Assembly: GCA_001414345.1 (NCBI GenBank) | Contig: LLCB01000185.1 | Location: forward strand, 1-64,000 | Origin: Hymenoscyphus infarciens | Lineage: Eukaryota; Ascomycota; Leotiomycetes; Helotiales; Helotiaceae | Length of the DNA stretch: 64,000 nt | Reading direction: 5' to 3' | In this document: positions 36,951 through 48,700 of the stretch, in pieces | Numbering within the stretch: the stretch's first letter is position 1 | Layout: each line of letters opens with the position of its first letter | Program-made: the position numbers and the translations under genes | Notes under the pieces: model-generated | Told to the model about the DNA's origin: nothing | The model's database searches: none | The model's input: only the letters and a program-made list of their open reading frames with translations

Positions 36951-39900
36951 CTTCTATTCTACTAATAACACTTTCTATTACTTTTAACGTCTTATTTAGT
37001 ATTAAGCTCTTTTTTAATCTAATAATACTCTTATCTATCTATTTATTAAGAGGATTTCTCTAAAGCGTAGTAAATAAGTCGCTTATAAGAGCGTTATTAC
37101 TAAAGCTAGTAATAGAGCTACTAAGGCGCTCTAAGCTTAACTAGTAGAAGATAATAATATTAAGAATAATAAGCGTAATAAATAGGTTAACGAAGTACGC
37201 TATAGTACTCGAGTAGCTATATAAGTATAATATACTACCTAGAACGCTACTACTAATTAAGAAGATACTATAAACAGCGGCGCCGCTCGTCGTCTACTCT
37301 ATTAAAGAAGATAGCTATAAGTATAGTAGAACTAGGGTTAAGCTTAAGACGATAATAGAATAGACTTCTATTTATAAGATAGAGACGATAGCGACGATAA
37401 TAACGACGATAATATTAATAAAGCCTCTTTCTAAAACCCTGTCTAAGTAAATAGACTAGTTAATAATAGACTACTAAATAGCGCTCTCCTCTTTTAAGAC
37501 AACTAATACTTATAAGATAATAGGTATATAGGTGGATATAATAGCAGATACTAGGGTTATATAGAGAGACTATTTAATAGAGAATACTCTTAAAGCTTTG
37601 CTCTTAGATATTCTTAGAGATACTCTTAAAGCTTCCTCTAGAGTAACTTTAGTTAGAGTAATTTTAGTATAGAATACTCTAACTTTTAGAGCCTCTAGGG
37701 CTTTTAGAGCTACTTATAGACTAATTTTAATATAGAATACTCTTATAACTTTAGTACTACTATCTAGAGTAACCTAGCGAGAGTTCTAGAGCTTAGCTAG
37801 AGTAATTAAGATAATATTACTATATTAGTAGTTATAAATTAAGAAGTAGATAGATAGAGCTAACGATTTAATATACTAGAGAGAGAGATAGTATATACTA
37901 ATAATACTTAATAAGCTAACCTCTCTCCTTATTAGAAAGTACTACTAATAAGTAAAGAGATTAATCTAGAAGAGAATCTATTAAGAGAAATACTAATAGT
38001 AAATAATAATTATAAGAATAGTCTCTTTTATATACTTAATATAATTAATAGCCTCTCTCTAAAGTATAAGAAGTACTTAATATAAATTATATAAGATATA
38101 TTTAAGCTAAGAGATCTCTACTACCTAGATAATAATACCTCTCTAATTAATAATAACGAAAGTACTATCTCCTTTAATAAGAAAGCTAGTATACTAAATA
38201 TTAGAGTAAAGAAGATACTAAAGGTCTTTAAATCTAATACTATTAAGTAGTTCTATTACTTTCTAGTATATACTATATATATAATCTCCTTATTTAGTAG
38301 AAGTATCTACGTTTAGCTTAATAACTTTAACTATAGACTTATAAGCTTAGCTAAGGATTATACCTAGATAGAGATAATCTAATTAGTACTATTCTAGTAG
38401 AAAAAGGTAGTTAGTAGAAGTAGATTAAGAGAGATAGAATTATAAGAGATATCTAAGAGTATAATTACTTAATACTATTAGATAAGAAGACTAGACTATA
38501 GCGGCGATAGAGAAGAAGGAAGAGAGAGTTATTAAAGTCGTAATTAGAATAGTAATATCTCTTTATAGATATATTTTAAGATAAGTAAACTAAGAGATTA
38601 TAAAAACCTGAATTATATATAAATTTATTTATAAAAGAAGGACGATAAAGGTAATAAGAAGGAGATAAGAAAGAGCTAAGAAGTTAGTATAGAAGAGACG
38701 ATAGATATAGACTATAGTAGTACTAATAAAGATTTTTTACTCTAATTTATATCTTCTTATCTATACTCTTCTATATCTATTTAATTAAATACTATAGTAT
38801 TCTTCTCTTTATATAATATATTAAAACTATTACTAGATTTCTTACCTTTCTTATTATCTTCTAAAATATAAAGAGTACTATTACTCTAATATCTTAATTA
38901 CTTACTCCTAGAAAATATTAATAATATACTTCGATTTAAAGTACTAATTAGGTATAAAAGCTTAGAAGTTTTATATATATTAAAGAACCTCTTATCTACT
39001 ATTAAATTTAATAAGCTTTTAACTTTAAAAGTAAGAGACGCTTTAAAAGCTAGCTTAATCGAGAAAGTTAATCTACGCTAGAAGGCACCTTTTATAGCTT
39101 CTCTACTTAGTTTTATATCTAAACTAAAGCCTAATAGTAACTAACGCTAAATATACTATTTATTCTACTCTATAACAGCTCTCTATAAATATATAAAGAG
39201 AGTGCTTATAGAATAGTACCTAATATTAAGGAAAACTAAACTAAAGAGAAAAGCGAAGAGTATAAATACTTTAGCTTTATTTATATATATTAAGTAAAGT
39301 CTTAGTAAAGCCTTAGAATAACCTAGTTACGTAAGTAACGTATATAACTAGGACTATTATACTACTCTCTCTTTAAATAGGCCTCTTATAACTAAGTAGC
39401 TTTATTCTTCTTTAATATAGGAGTATTAACCTCTAGCTTACTATAATCCTCTCTTCTAATCTTATATACTACTTTCTATAATAGAAGAGCTTCTAGAGAA
39501 CTAGCTATTTTTAGCTTCTTTAAATAGAACTTCTCTACTAGTTATAGTATATAGATTAGTTATTAAGCTAGATACTAATTAAGGTCTTTATTATAGCTTT
39601 TCTACTTAATTTAGTAATAGAGAGACTTCTTACTAGCTAGTATTTCTTTAACCTTTTATTCTTCTTCTTTATTTATAATAATTAGTAAGAGTAGTATAAC
39701 TACTTATCTTAGTAAGGGATCGTCTATAGTCTTATATAACTTCTTAAGAGCGAAGATAGAGTAGACTTTAATAGAAGCTAGTAGTTATAATTAGAAAGTA
39801 GAATCTACTTCTTTAAAGATCTTAAAAGGGCTAGTTATCTAGTAGTCTAGCTTTTAGCTTAGTTATTAAGTTACCTAGTCTTTTATTATAATAAAGACTA

Positions 39901-40507
39901 TATCTTCTACTTTAAAATTAATATCTTATCTATATTTATTTATATTTTCTTTCTTCTTTTATTAAGCTTTTAATATATTTATTTAACTAATATCTAAAAC
40001 CTCTTAGATTATTTTTATAACTATTATAGCCTCTTTTTATAATAGCTATTCTTTTATATTAGCTAGTTCTAGTATTTATTAGTTAAATAAGGTTCTTAGT
40101 ATATATTCCTTTTATAGCTTAAAAGGTAATATTCTAATAGTATTATAAGATAGTATTAACTATATATAGTTTATTATTAGAAGGATCTTAAACTAATTAA
40201 GATATTAATTTATAATCTTAGTTTAGCTATTAGTTTAAGTATAGTTTATAGTAGAGAGTTAAAGCTAAATACCTAGGATTTAAGTAAACTCTTTCTAGAA
40301 CGTAGTAATAAAGTAAGAGCTCTTATCTAATATTATACTTTCTAAAATCCTATAATATTATAGAACGTGTTTAATATATAACCTTACTATTTATTTAGAA
40401 GTAATATTCTTATAATAAGATATTAAAATAGACTACTTAAATAAGTAGTCTATTACTATAAATATATTATTATAACTATACTTATTAACTAGAAAGAACT
40501 TAAAATC

Positions 40508-43500
40508 TATAATAGTATACTGTCTTATATAGCTGATATTATATAGCATATACCGTGTTTTAGTAGTTGTTGTTTTATATTATCTAATTTAAGAAGGTTA
40601 TATATATCTATATATCTATCTAGACTTTTAAACGTACTTCGTAAGGTTTAGGCTTTTGTATTAGCTAACGTATATTATTATTTAGTTTTATACCTCTTTT
40701 GTATTATCTAAAACCTCTTATATATAATAGCCTACTCCTAGAGTTAGAAAAGGCTAGTTTAACCTTTTCTTCTATATTAAAGCCTAGTATCTATATATAT
40801 TATTTAGTCTTAAACATACTTCTATATACCTCTTCTTCTATAATATATATTTCGTACTATTATATAAAAAGGCTAAACTCGACTTCGCTAGTAATAACCT
40901 TTATAATATCTCTTTTAAGCTTATTATTATTCTTTTTATTTTTAAATATAACTTAGCTTAGATTTAGACTAAGATAATAATATCTTTAAATAGCTAGGAT
41001 TCTAGAGATCTCTTAGATAGCTAGTAATATTAGGGTTTAGTATCTATATAAATAGCTAGTAAAAAGTATATTTTATACGTTAAAGAAGTAAGATATACTA
41101 AGTATTTTTAAAGCTTTTAATAACCTTCTTTATATAGAGATTATTATATATAGGTTTAGTAAATAAGTTAACTATTACTAAAAGTTATTATAAAGGCTTT
41201 TAAATCTACTCTTACCCCTTCTCTTCTTAAATTAATATTATATTAAATTTCTAAGAGACCTTAAGTCTCTTTAAACTAGCTCTACTATAAGGTATTAAGT
41301 AATAAACACCTTTTAGAGCTACTCTCTTTACTAAAAAACACCTCTCTAAAAGCTACCTAAATAGTATCTATATACTAAGATCTAGAAGATCTTAATAAAA
41401 GAATAAAGATAAATAAGACTTCTTAAATATAGACTAGATATAGTTAGTTATATATACTTTAGAAGTAGAAAATTAAGAAATAAAGGATTAGCTAGCTAAG
41501 TTAGAAAGATAAATAAGTAACGTTTAAAGTTAATAAAGTTAATATCTTACTTTACTTTTAAACTCTCTTTTAAACCTTTCTTAATCTAACTCTTAATTAA
41601 ACCCTTTTCTACTTCTAAGCTTAAATTTATACCCCTTTTAGTTATAAGTAGCTATCTCTAATACCTTCTAATATTCTCCTATCTAACATAGTACTAAAGT
41701 CTCTTTAAATATCCTCTAACCTTAATAAAAAAGTAAGATAACTAAAAAGATTAAACCTTTAGATAATAGCATTTTACCTATATACTAATAATAGAAGATA
41801 TTAGTATAAAATAGACTTTATATAAATACTAACTACTATAGTTTACCTCTAATATATAAAGCTCTTATTTAGAGTATAATAACTAGACTAGCTAAGAACT
41901 ACTTAGAGCTTAAATATAAGTTAGAGTTAGACCTTACTTTTAAAAATTAAAAAGATATAATTACTCTTTTAAATACCTACTTTTTAACTAGTTATAAAAT
42001 AGAGGATACTTAGAATACTTTTATAGTTTTAAAGATAAAAGAAGAAGAAGATAATACTAAAAAAACTTTTACTAATTTTAAGAGTTACTTTTTAAGTATA
42101 GTTATACTTAAAGAGATACTAGAATTAGAATAGTTCTTTTAAATATAAGATAAGATTATACTATAGCTCTAAAACTTAGCTACTTTAAGAAAGAGATAAT
42201 AAAACTATAACTTTATTAAAATAGTAGCTAATCTTTTAGCTTTAAATAAAGAGATATACTAAAACGCTAAGTTATATAATATTAGTACTTTAGTTTAAAA
42301 CACCTCTCTCTTCTTATCTAATTTAGCTCTAAACTCCCTATAAACTAATAGTAAATCTTCTACTACTTCTAAAGTAGAATTAGAATTAGAAGATAATAAT
42401 TAAGTCTTTAAGTACTTTAAAAGGAATAAAGTAATATAATAACTTTAGTATTAACTTTATTTAACTTACTAAAACTATTCCTTCTATTATCTCTAGATAC
42501 TTAGATAATAGATTTTAACTATTTAATAACTTTAGAAATAACTTTATCTTTAACTACTAGAAACTTTACTAACTCTAATTAGAGTCTTACTTTCTTTTAT
42601 TTCTAGCTAAACTAGAAGTCCTTTTTTTATTTAACTTTTTAAATTAAATATAAATTAGTATACTCTTAAAAAGATAGTAACCTCTTAGCTAAGTTATTAC
42701 TATTTATAATATTATTAACTTTTTATTTCTAACTTTATATTTTTAAATTCTTTAAATTAGATATAAATTAGTATACTCTTAAAGTAAGCTCTTAACTAAG
42801 TTATTACTATCTCTTAACTAAACGACCTCTAACTCTACTCTAAATTTACTTCTAACTTTATTTTAAACTTTTTTAAACTTATACTCTTTTTTATTTAAAT
42901 TTAAATTAAATATAAATTAGTATACTCTTAAAGTAAGCTCTTAATTAAGTTATTACTATTACCTTTAACGTTACCTCTTAACTAAATAACCTCTAACTTA
43001 ACTTTAAATTCGCTTTTAACTTTTAAACTTTTTCTAATTTTACTTTAAACTTTAAACTTTCTCTAACCTACTAGATAGATTAGACTATACTCTTTTAGTA
43101 AATATAAATACTTACTTTTAATATTAAAGGATTAAAAACAAAGTCTCTTTATAAGTATCTATAAAGTCGATTTAAAGCTAATATCTTACTTATAATATTA
43201 TAATAAATAAAGTATCTTTAAACCTAGGTTAGCTATAATTTAAACTCTAACCTTCTTACTTATAATAAATTAATAAATATAATAAATGTTATAATACTTA
43301 TACTATCCTAATTTAACTCTAAATAATAAGAGATAAATAGACTTAAAAACGAGTCTTTTTTAAAAGAGAGAGATATAATAGTATACTATCTTATATAGCT
43401 GATATTATATAGTATATACTATGTTTTAGTAGTTATTATTTTATATTATCTAATTTAGAAAGGTTATATATATCTATACGTCTATCTAGACTTTTAGATA

Positions 43501-43730
43501 TACTTTATAGAGTTTAGGCTTTTATATTAGCTAACGTATATTATTATTTAGTTTTATACTCTTTTTATATTATCTAAAACCTCTTATATATAGCAGCCTA
43601 CTTCTAGAGTTAGAAAAGGCTAGTTTAGCCTTTTCTTCTATATTAGAGCCTAGTATCTACGTATGTTATTTAGTCTTAAACGCACTTCTATATACCTCTT
43701 CTCCTATAGTATATATTTTATACTATTATA
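40508..43730 (+). mobile_element. LTR element (A type, copy 3)
   Basis: 3,223 bp with LTRs 40508-40864 and 43374-43730, both 357 bp, nearly the same length as copy 2 and alike along the interior. Left flank AAATC (40503-40507) reappears only at 45037-45041, after the TRIM-like element, so the pair 40508-45036 occupies a single target site within the gypsy integrase. Confidence 0.86.
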
Positions 43731-43735
43731 TAAAA

Positions 43736-45036
43736 TATAATAATAAGGTAGAAGTAGAGTAGAAAAGTAGTCTATTCGTAGTTATTAATACGAAAACTAA
43801 AGATAAAGAGCGAAGAGCGGAGATAGCTCTAAACGATGCTAATATATAGAATTCTACTAGGCGGTGAAAGAGTTACGTAATAGGTCTAAAACTAGAACTA
43901 GGCTATCACATTTCCCTCTCTTTAATAGAGCTCGCTCTCGAGCTCTATAGCTCTAGAAACTAGTATACTTATCTATTTATATATCTACTAGTCCTAGCCT
44001 ATACTCTTACCCTTTCTTCTACTAAAGCAGCTATAAGATACTAGCTCTATAAGAGTAGTAAGATACCAGCTCTATATAAGCAGTAAGGTACTAGCTATAC
44101 GCCGAGTTATCTAAAACTCTCTATATTTCCTCTCTAATACTAATCTATATAATCCGCTAAGCGACTAGTATATACTTCTACGATTTTGTCGATTACTAAA
44201 GTATAGACTTAAAGAGCTTTCGTAATATTAGGCGGAGAAGGAGAAGGAGGCTTTAAAAGTTATTAAAAAACAATATAGCTGAAAATAAGAAGGTTTACTT
44301 AAAAGGCTACTCTCGTCGGAGTATAAGGCTTCTTAATAGTAAGAGACTTAGATTAACCGATAACGAGCTAGATAAGCTATCTTATCGAAGCGTCGATTAC
44401 GCGAGTATATTAATGTTTCTTTTCAATAAGAGAGCTAAATTTATATACCTAGCGTACGATATTAAAGTCTATTATTAGTTTATAGTTAGATACTAGCTAT
44501 TTGAAGAGAGAGAGAGAGAGGGGTTCGTAGACGCTAAAAGAGAGAGAGATCCGAAAGATACTAGAAGAAGAAGATCCGAAGATACTAGAGAGAGGTCTTA
44601 AGCTTAGTATCGATTTAGAGGTCGCTGGTAAGAGGTCTAGGAAACCGTTTAAAAAGGTTCAGTACTATAAAGAGGACCGAAGCTATAGAGTCGTAGAGTA
44701 TATACGTAGTTATCTAGGAGCCGTTCGAAAAGAGAGTCTCGGAGCGTATACGTAGGTATCTAGAAGCCGTTTAAAAAAAAGAGAGTCGTAAAGTTAGTAG
44801 TAGAGAGACTAGAATAGAAGTGAGGTTAAGAGCCTAATAAGAAGAGTAACCTTTAGTTTAATATAATAATAAGGCAGAAGTAGAGTAGAAAAGTAGTCTA
44901 TTCGTAGTTATTAATATAAAAACTAAAAGTAAAGAGCGAAGAGCGGAGATAGCTTTAAACGATGCTAATATATAGGATTCTGCTAGGCGGTGAAAGAGTT
45001 ACGTAATAGGTCTGAAACTAGAACTAGGCTATTATA
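43736..45036. mobile_element. TRIM-like non-autonomous LTR element, 1.3 kb
   Basis: Direct repeats of exactly 175 bp (43736-43910, 44862-45036) enclose about 950 bp with no coding capacity. The LTR starts TATAATAATAAGG and ends GGCTATCACA or GGCTATTATA; reversing RIP, it would be TGTGATA...TATCACA. The interior is clearly less AT-rich than the surrounding block (many CG-containing words such as AGCGTACGATATT), so it has been hit less or is younger. Confidence 0.75.
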
Positions 45037-45920
45037 AAATCTATAACTATATATTACTATATATATAGTAGTATTAGAAGTAAGTATAAATAGCTAGGTA
45101 TTTTATCTTAAGAAACGTCTATTCTTTTATATTTATAGTAGTTTTATATATATCTTATAATATTAGCTTTTATATTTTACTAGATATATCTTAAATATAG
45201 AATCTAGTAGATCTTATCTTTCTCTAGGTAAGCTAAAAGTATCTAATTATAAGCCTTATAAATTAGATCTATTCTTAGTATATCTATATCTAGTACTACT
45301 AAGTAGTCTTAATAAAGTAAAAGGCCTTTTTCTAGAGTATATAGAGAATTAGTATTAGTTTTAGCTTATATTTATATAGCTTAAAGTGTTATAGTATTCT
45401 TATTTACTTAATAGATTTATTTTAAAAGTCTAAATAATTCTTAGAAGTAGTTTTTATTAACTAGAGCTAGTATAATTAAGCTTATTTTAACCTCTAGGTT
45501 TTTAAGTACTTCTATATTAACTTATTCCTTTATTAAAAGTATATAAGTCTAGTACTACTTTTTAAGTTCCTTTTATAAGTATATCTTATTTACTTTATAA
45601 GTTAAAGTATTTATCTTCTTATTCTTATGTTTTAAATAGAATATAATAATAAAATAGTACTTAGTTAAAGCTTTAGCCTACTTTACTTAATAAGTAGTAA
45701 GTTACTTAGTAGTTATAAAGTACTTAAGCGTCTTATAATTAGTATAAATATAAATCTTTAAATAAGTACTTTATAGTTCTAGTCTCTATTCTATAAGTAA
45801 GTATATAATAGTAAGTAGCTCTTTATTATATATTTTATAATTATACTTAGCTAGAGATATAGTCTTACTAAAGTAGACTATAGAGTACTATTCTCTATTA
45901 GCTTATTATTATTATAATAA

Positions 45921-46209
45921 CGTCTAGCAGAGGTGCCTGTTTTCCAATTGTCAAGAAAGTCTTATAAGATAGGAACCGTTGGAAGTTGAAGGTGAGCTTT
46001 TTTCTTCTACGCGAATCTTATACTCAAAGTATAACAGATCGAGAGAACGAGGAAGAAGTGTGCGCATTCGCAGAATACGTGCGCTTGCGCGTAGAGTGGA
46101 GCGAATGAAGAGGCTGGAATCTTTTGAGAAGAAAGCGGTGGGTATGGCAACTCCGCAAAGCTAGCACCTGTACACGTGATAGCAAAGAGTTAGCGATCGC
46201 TTGAGCTCG
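45921..46209. other. Unmutated island between transposons
   Basis: About 290 bp with normal CpA/TpG content, abutting RIP sequence on its left and a transposon end on its right. It contains a 61-codon Arg-rich frame (45979-46164) without recognisable domain, and repeated CGCATTCGC/GTGCGCTTGCGC words. It may be original chromosomal sequence or part of an unrecognised element. Confidence 0.45.
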
Positions 46210-46249
46210 GCTAACCCACCATAGGCATGTAAAAAGAAGCGAGTCCGAG

Positions 46250-46294
46250 CCTTAGGAGGGCTAGGTCATAACGTTATAACCAGCCCTCCTAAGG
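46250..46294. repeat. 45-bp near-perfect palindrome in the left terminal repeat
   Basis: Arms CCTTAGGAGGGCTAGGTCAT and its complement meet at AACGTT. A few mismatches in the right arm. The same palindrome occurs at 55376-55420. Confidence 0.8.
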
Positions 46295-46411
46295 GCTATA
46301 TGACTCGTCTAACGTCGGTATAACCACGTCGCCTTTTAAGCTTTATCAGCGCGTAGATATCACGTGTAAAACCGGCCTTTGACGGCATTGAAAGAAACGT
46401 GACTAAAAAGA

Positions 46412-46560
46412 CTAAAAACCTGTTATACGTACTTTTAGTATATAATAAACTAAAACCCTGTTATACGTACTTTTAGTATATAATAAACTAAAAACCTGTT
46501 ATACGTACTTTTAGTATATAATAGACTAAAAGTTCTCTTTAATATAATCTTTTTTATTAA
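46412..46560. repeat. Tandem minisatellite, left part
   Basis: Three ~41-bp units, each with CCTGTTATACGTACTTTTAG and TATAATAAACTAAAA, followed by a longer unit that resumes on the far side of the inserted element at 47711. Units are partly self-complementary (CTTTTAGT...ACTAAAAG). Confidence 0.8.
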
Positions 46561-46573
46561 CTAATTCTTTATA

Positions 46574-47710
46574 GGAAACGCTATTCTGTCCCAACGCTAG
46601 CATAGGTACTATACTAGCGTATAAAATTAGCGAAATTTTAATATATTCACTCTTATTAGAAAATAATCGCCACTACCTTCCTAAAAGGGACTAGTCCTAT
46701 CTAAAAAAGTAGTATAAATAGAGTAAATAAAGCTTATAATAATAATAAATTAATAAACTATATATAATTAAATAAAGCGCCTAAAAAGTTAATTTAAAGC
46801 TTAAAAAGCTTAAATCCAAGGACTTTTCTTAATCGTATACTAATTACCTAATCGGGCTAGCACTTTCTCTTTACGCCGCCCTTTTCTATAAGTAGTATAC
46901 TCTTCTACTACTTTTCGTAAAAGGTTATACTAAAGTCTCTAGTAATCTGCTTACTCTATCTTTTCTAGTATCCGATTCAACTACGTTCTATCGATATAAT
47001 TTATATTATCGGAAGTAGTAGAATTGAAGGCGTTAACTTAAGAGGTTATATCGATATCGAAGTATTAGTATTAGATCGATATCGAAGTATTAGTATTAGA
47101 TCGAGCGCCTATGAATTAGTATATCTAGCTACTAATTTATAGGCGATCTACTATTCACGTTGAATAGGCAAAAGGCTTAAATTCATTTACTTTATTATAT
47201 ACTTAATCTTAACGAGAGAGTATAAGAGAGTATCTCTCCTACTAGGGGGTCTAGGGGGCTAGCCCTCTAGTAAAAAGACAAGTGCCTTATACTATTACTA
47301 TTAGAATAGGGAATATGTCTAGAAGTTAGACGATACTCTAAGGAGGTAAAACTAAGGTTATTCCTACTTTTTAGAGATATTAATATTTTTATTAGTTTCG
47401 TTAGTTCAACTAGTTAAGTATATATTTAAGTGTTTTATAAGTATTAGGCACTTTTAAGTAATAATTTAAGTTATATCTATAGTTTTTAGAGTATTAGTAT
47501 TTAGAAATGTAATAATATATATATATAATATAAAAGGATTTTAAAACGCTTCTAGTAGAGTAAATAAGAGGACGAGAGAGCGAATCACGTAGTAGCGCTC
47601 TTAGTATACTAGGGGCCAGAGTGAATAGAAGAATAAGAGAGCGAATCACGTAGTAGCGCTCTTAGTATACCAGGGGCCTCTGCTAGCGTTGAGACAGAAT
47701 AGCGTAATCC
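46574..47710. mobile_element. Small TIR element inserted in the minisatellite
   Basis: Inverted ends: ACGCTATTCTGTCCCAACGC at the left and, on the minus strand, ACGCTATTCTGTCTCAACGC at the right, extending over about 28 bp. About 1.1 kb, no coding frame. Near its right end a ~67-bp segment is duplicated in tandem (about 47571-47685, core AATCACGTAGTAGCGCTCTT). The minisatellite continues on both sides, so it inserted into the array; the target duplication is ambiguous. Confidence 0.65.
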
Positions 47711-48060
47711 TTATTTATTAATATACTTTTAGTCTATTATAAACTAAAAACCACCTACTTTTAGTCTATTATAGAGTAAAAACCATCTACCTTTTGTCTA
47801 TTATAGACTAGAAACTATCTATCTTTAGTATATAATAGACTATAAGTCCTCTTTAATATAATCTTTTTAATAAAGTAATTATTTACTTATATACTTTTAG
47901 TCTATAATAGACTAAAAACTACCTACTTTTAGTCTATAGTAGACTAAAAGTCCTCTTTAATATAATCTTTTTAATAAGTTAATTATTTACTTATATACTT
48001 TTAGTATAGAATAGACTAAAAGTCTTCTTTAACTTAATATTTTTAAATACTTAATTAATT
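47711..48060. repeat. Palindromic tandem minisatellite, right part
   Basis: Repeated units centred on ACTTTTAGTCTATAATAGAC plus TAAAAG, alternating with a longer spacer (TCCTCTTTAATATAATC, TTAATTATTTACTTATA). Each core can fold on itself. Same array as 46412-46560. Confidence 0.75.
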
Positions 48061-48700
48061 ACTTATATACTTCTAGTTTATTAATTATTTAAAATATAAT
48101 TCTTTTATTCTATTATATATTAAATATCTCTAGAACTTATCTCTTTTAAGTCTTCTACTCTATTATCTACTAAAAGTATATATAGAAATATATATTTAAT
48201 TAAATAATATATAATACTTCTTAGTTCTCTTAGTCATGTTTTAATAAATACTATTAAAGGCCGATTATACACGTGACTCCCTACGCGCTAACAAAGCTTA
48301 AAAGGCGACGTAATTATATAGTACTAGGTAATAAGTCTAAGCTATTTAAGCGAGCGGCGAGTTTCTCTACTATTACTATCTCTATAAAAGAGAGTATATT
48401 ATAAGTAATATATACTAGAATTAGATAAGAAGTTACTATAAAAGACCTCTTAGGTCTAGTCTATATTATAAGCTATCTAACTTAAAAAAGTAACTAAAAA
48501 TAAGCCTAGTACTTTATATACTATTTATCTACTATAATATAGACCTCTATTCTAGAGAGTATACTCTTATAGAGATAGTTAAAGAAGCTTTTATCTAAAG
48601 TATCTTAGACTATTTATAGAGCACTTTTAAGCCTTTATCTTAAATACTTACTCTTAGAAGTATCTATAGCTATATTAGAGAATATCTTAAAGACTCTTAC

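Larger units (their letters stand above)
31560..45920. other. RIP-saturated AT-rich transposon block 2
   Basis: Same signature as block 1: CpA/TpG nearly gone, CpG still present, no gene-like frames. Pol-derived peptides can still be read on the minus strand if Asp-to-Asn changes and CAA/CAG-to-stop changes are tolerated. The stretches 31.56-32.96, 33.13-34.9 and 36.95-38.9 kb were not classified; a gag-like reading of the last is possible but weak. Confidence 0.88.
39300..45920 (-). mobile_element. Second Ty3/gypsy chromovirus remnant, split by younger insertions
   Basis: RNase H reads on the minus strand at about 45650-45920 (NYKIYNKELLAIV, then LKYFITTK-like text) and integrase begins to the left of it. 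The integrase core resumes left of 40507 with RYYRILESIILDK-like text (usual GLPESIVSDRGS) and NQYLEQFL-like text at about 40.1-40.5 kb. A chromodomain (KVKEILASKK to LVEKFHLKKPK after correcting stops) follows at about 39.5-39.7 kb. The interruption is the 40508-45036 insert, flanked by AAATC. The element ends abruptly near 45920, so the upstream pol and gag are missing. Confidence 0.62.
46321..48316. mobile_element. TIR element with TA target duplication and internal palindromic minisatellite
   Basis: Ends TAACCACGTCGCCTTTTAAG and, on the other strand, TAATTACGTCGCCTTTTAAG are inverted over about 85 bp with RIP-type differences. It is flanked by TA on both sides. The undisturbed counterpart of the site in the right arm of the outer element lacks this 2-kb segment and has one TA-like dinucleotide (TACAGTAC versus TATAGTAC), supporting a 2-bp TA duplication as in Tc1/mariner/pogo elements. 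No transposase readable, so probably non-autonomous. Confidence 0.7.

Noticed and set aside
45979..46164. 61-codon Arg-rich frame in the unmutated island
   Set aside because: Too short and unusual to support as a gene; mentioned only as content of the island.
46412..48060. Regularly spaced repeats that could suggest a CRISPR array
   Set aside because: Eukaryotic context; spacers are themselves repeated and units are palindromic minisatellite units within a transposon.
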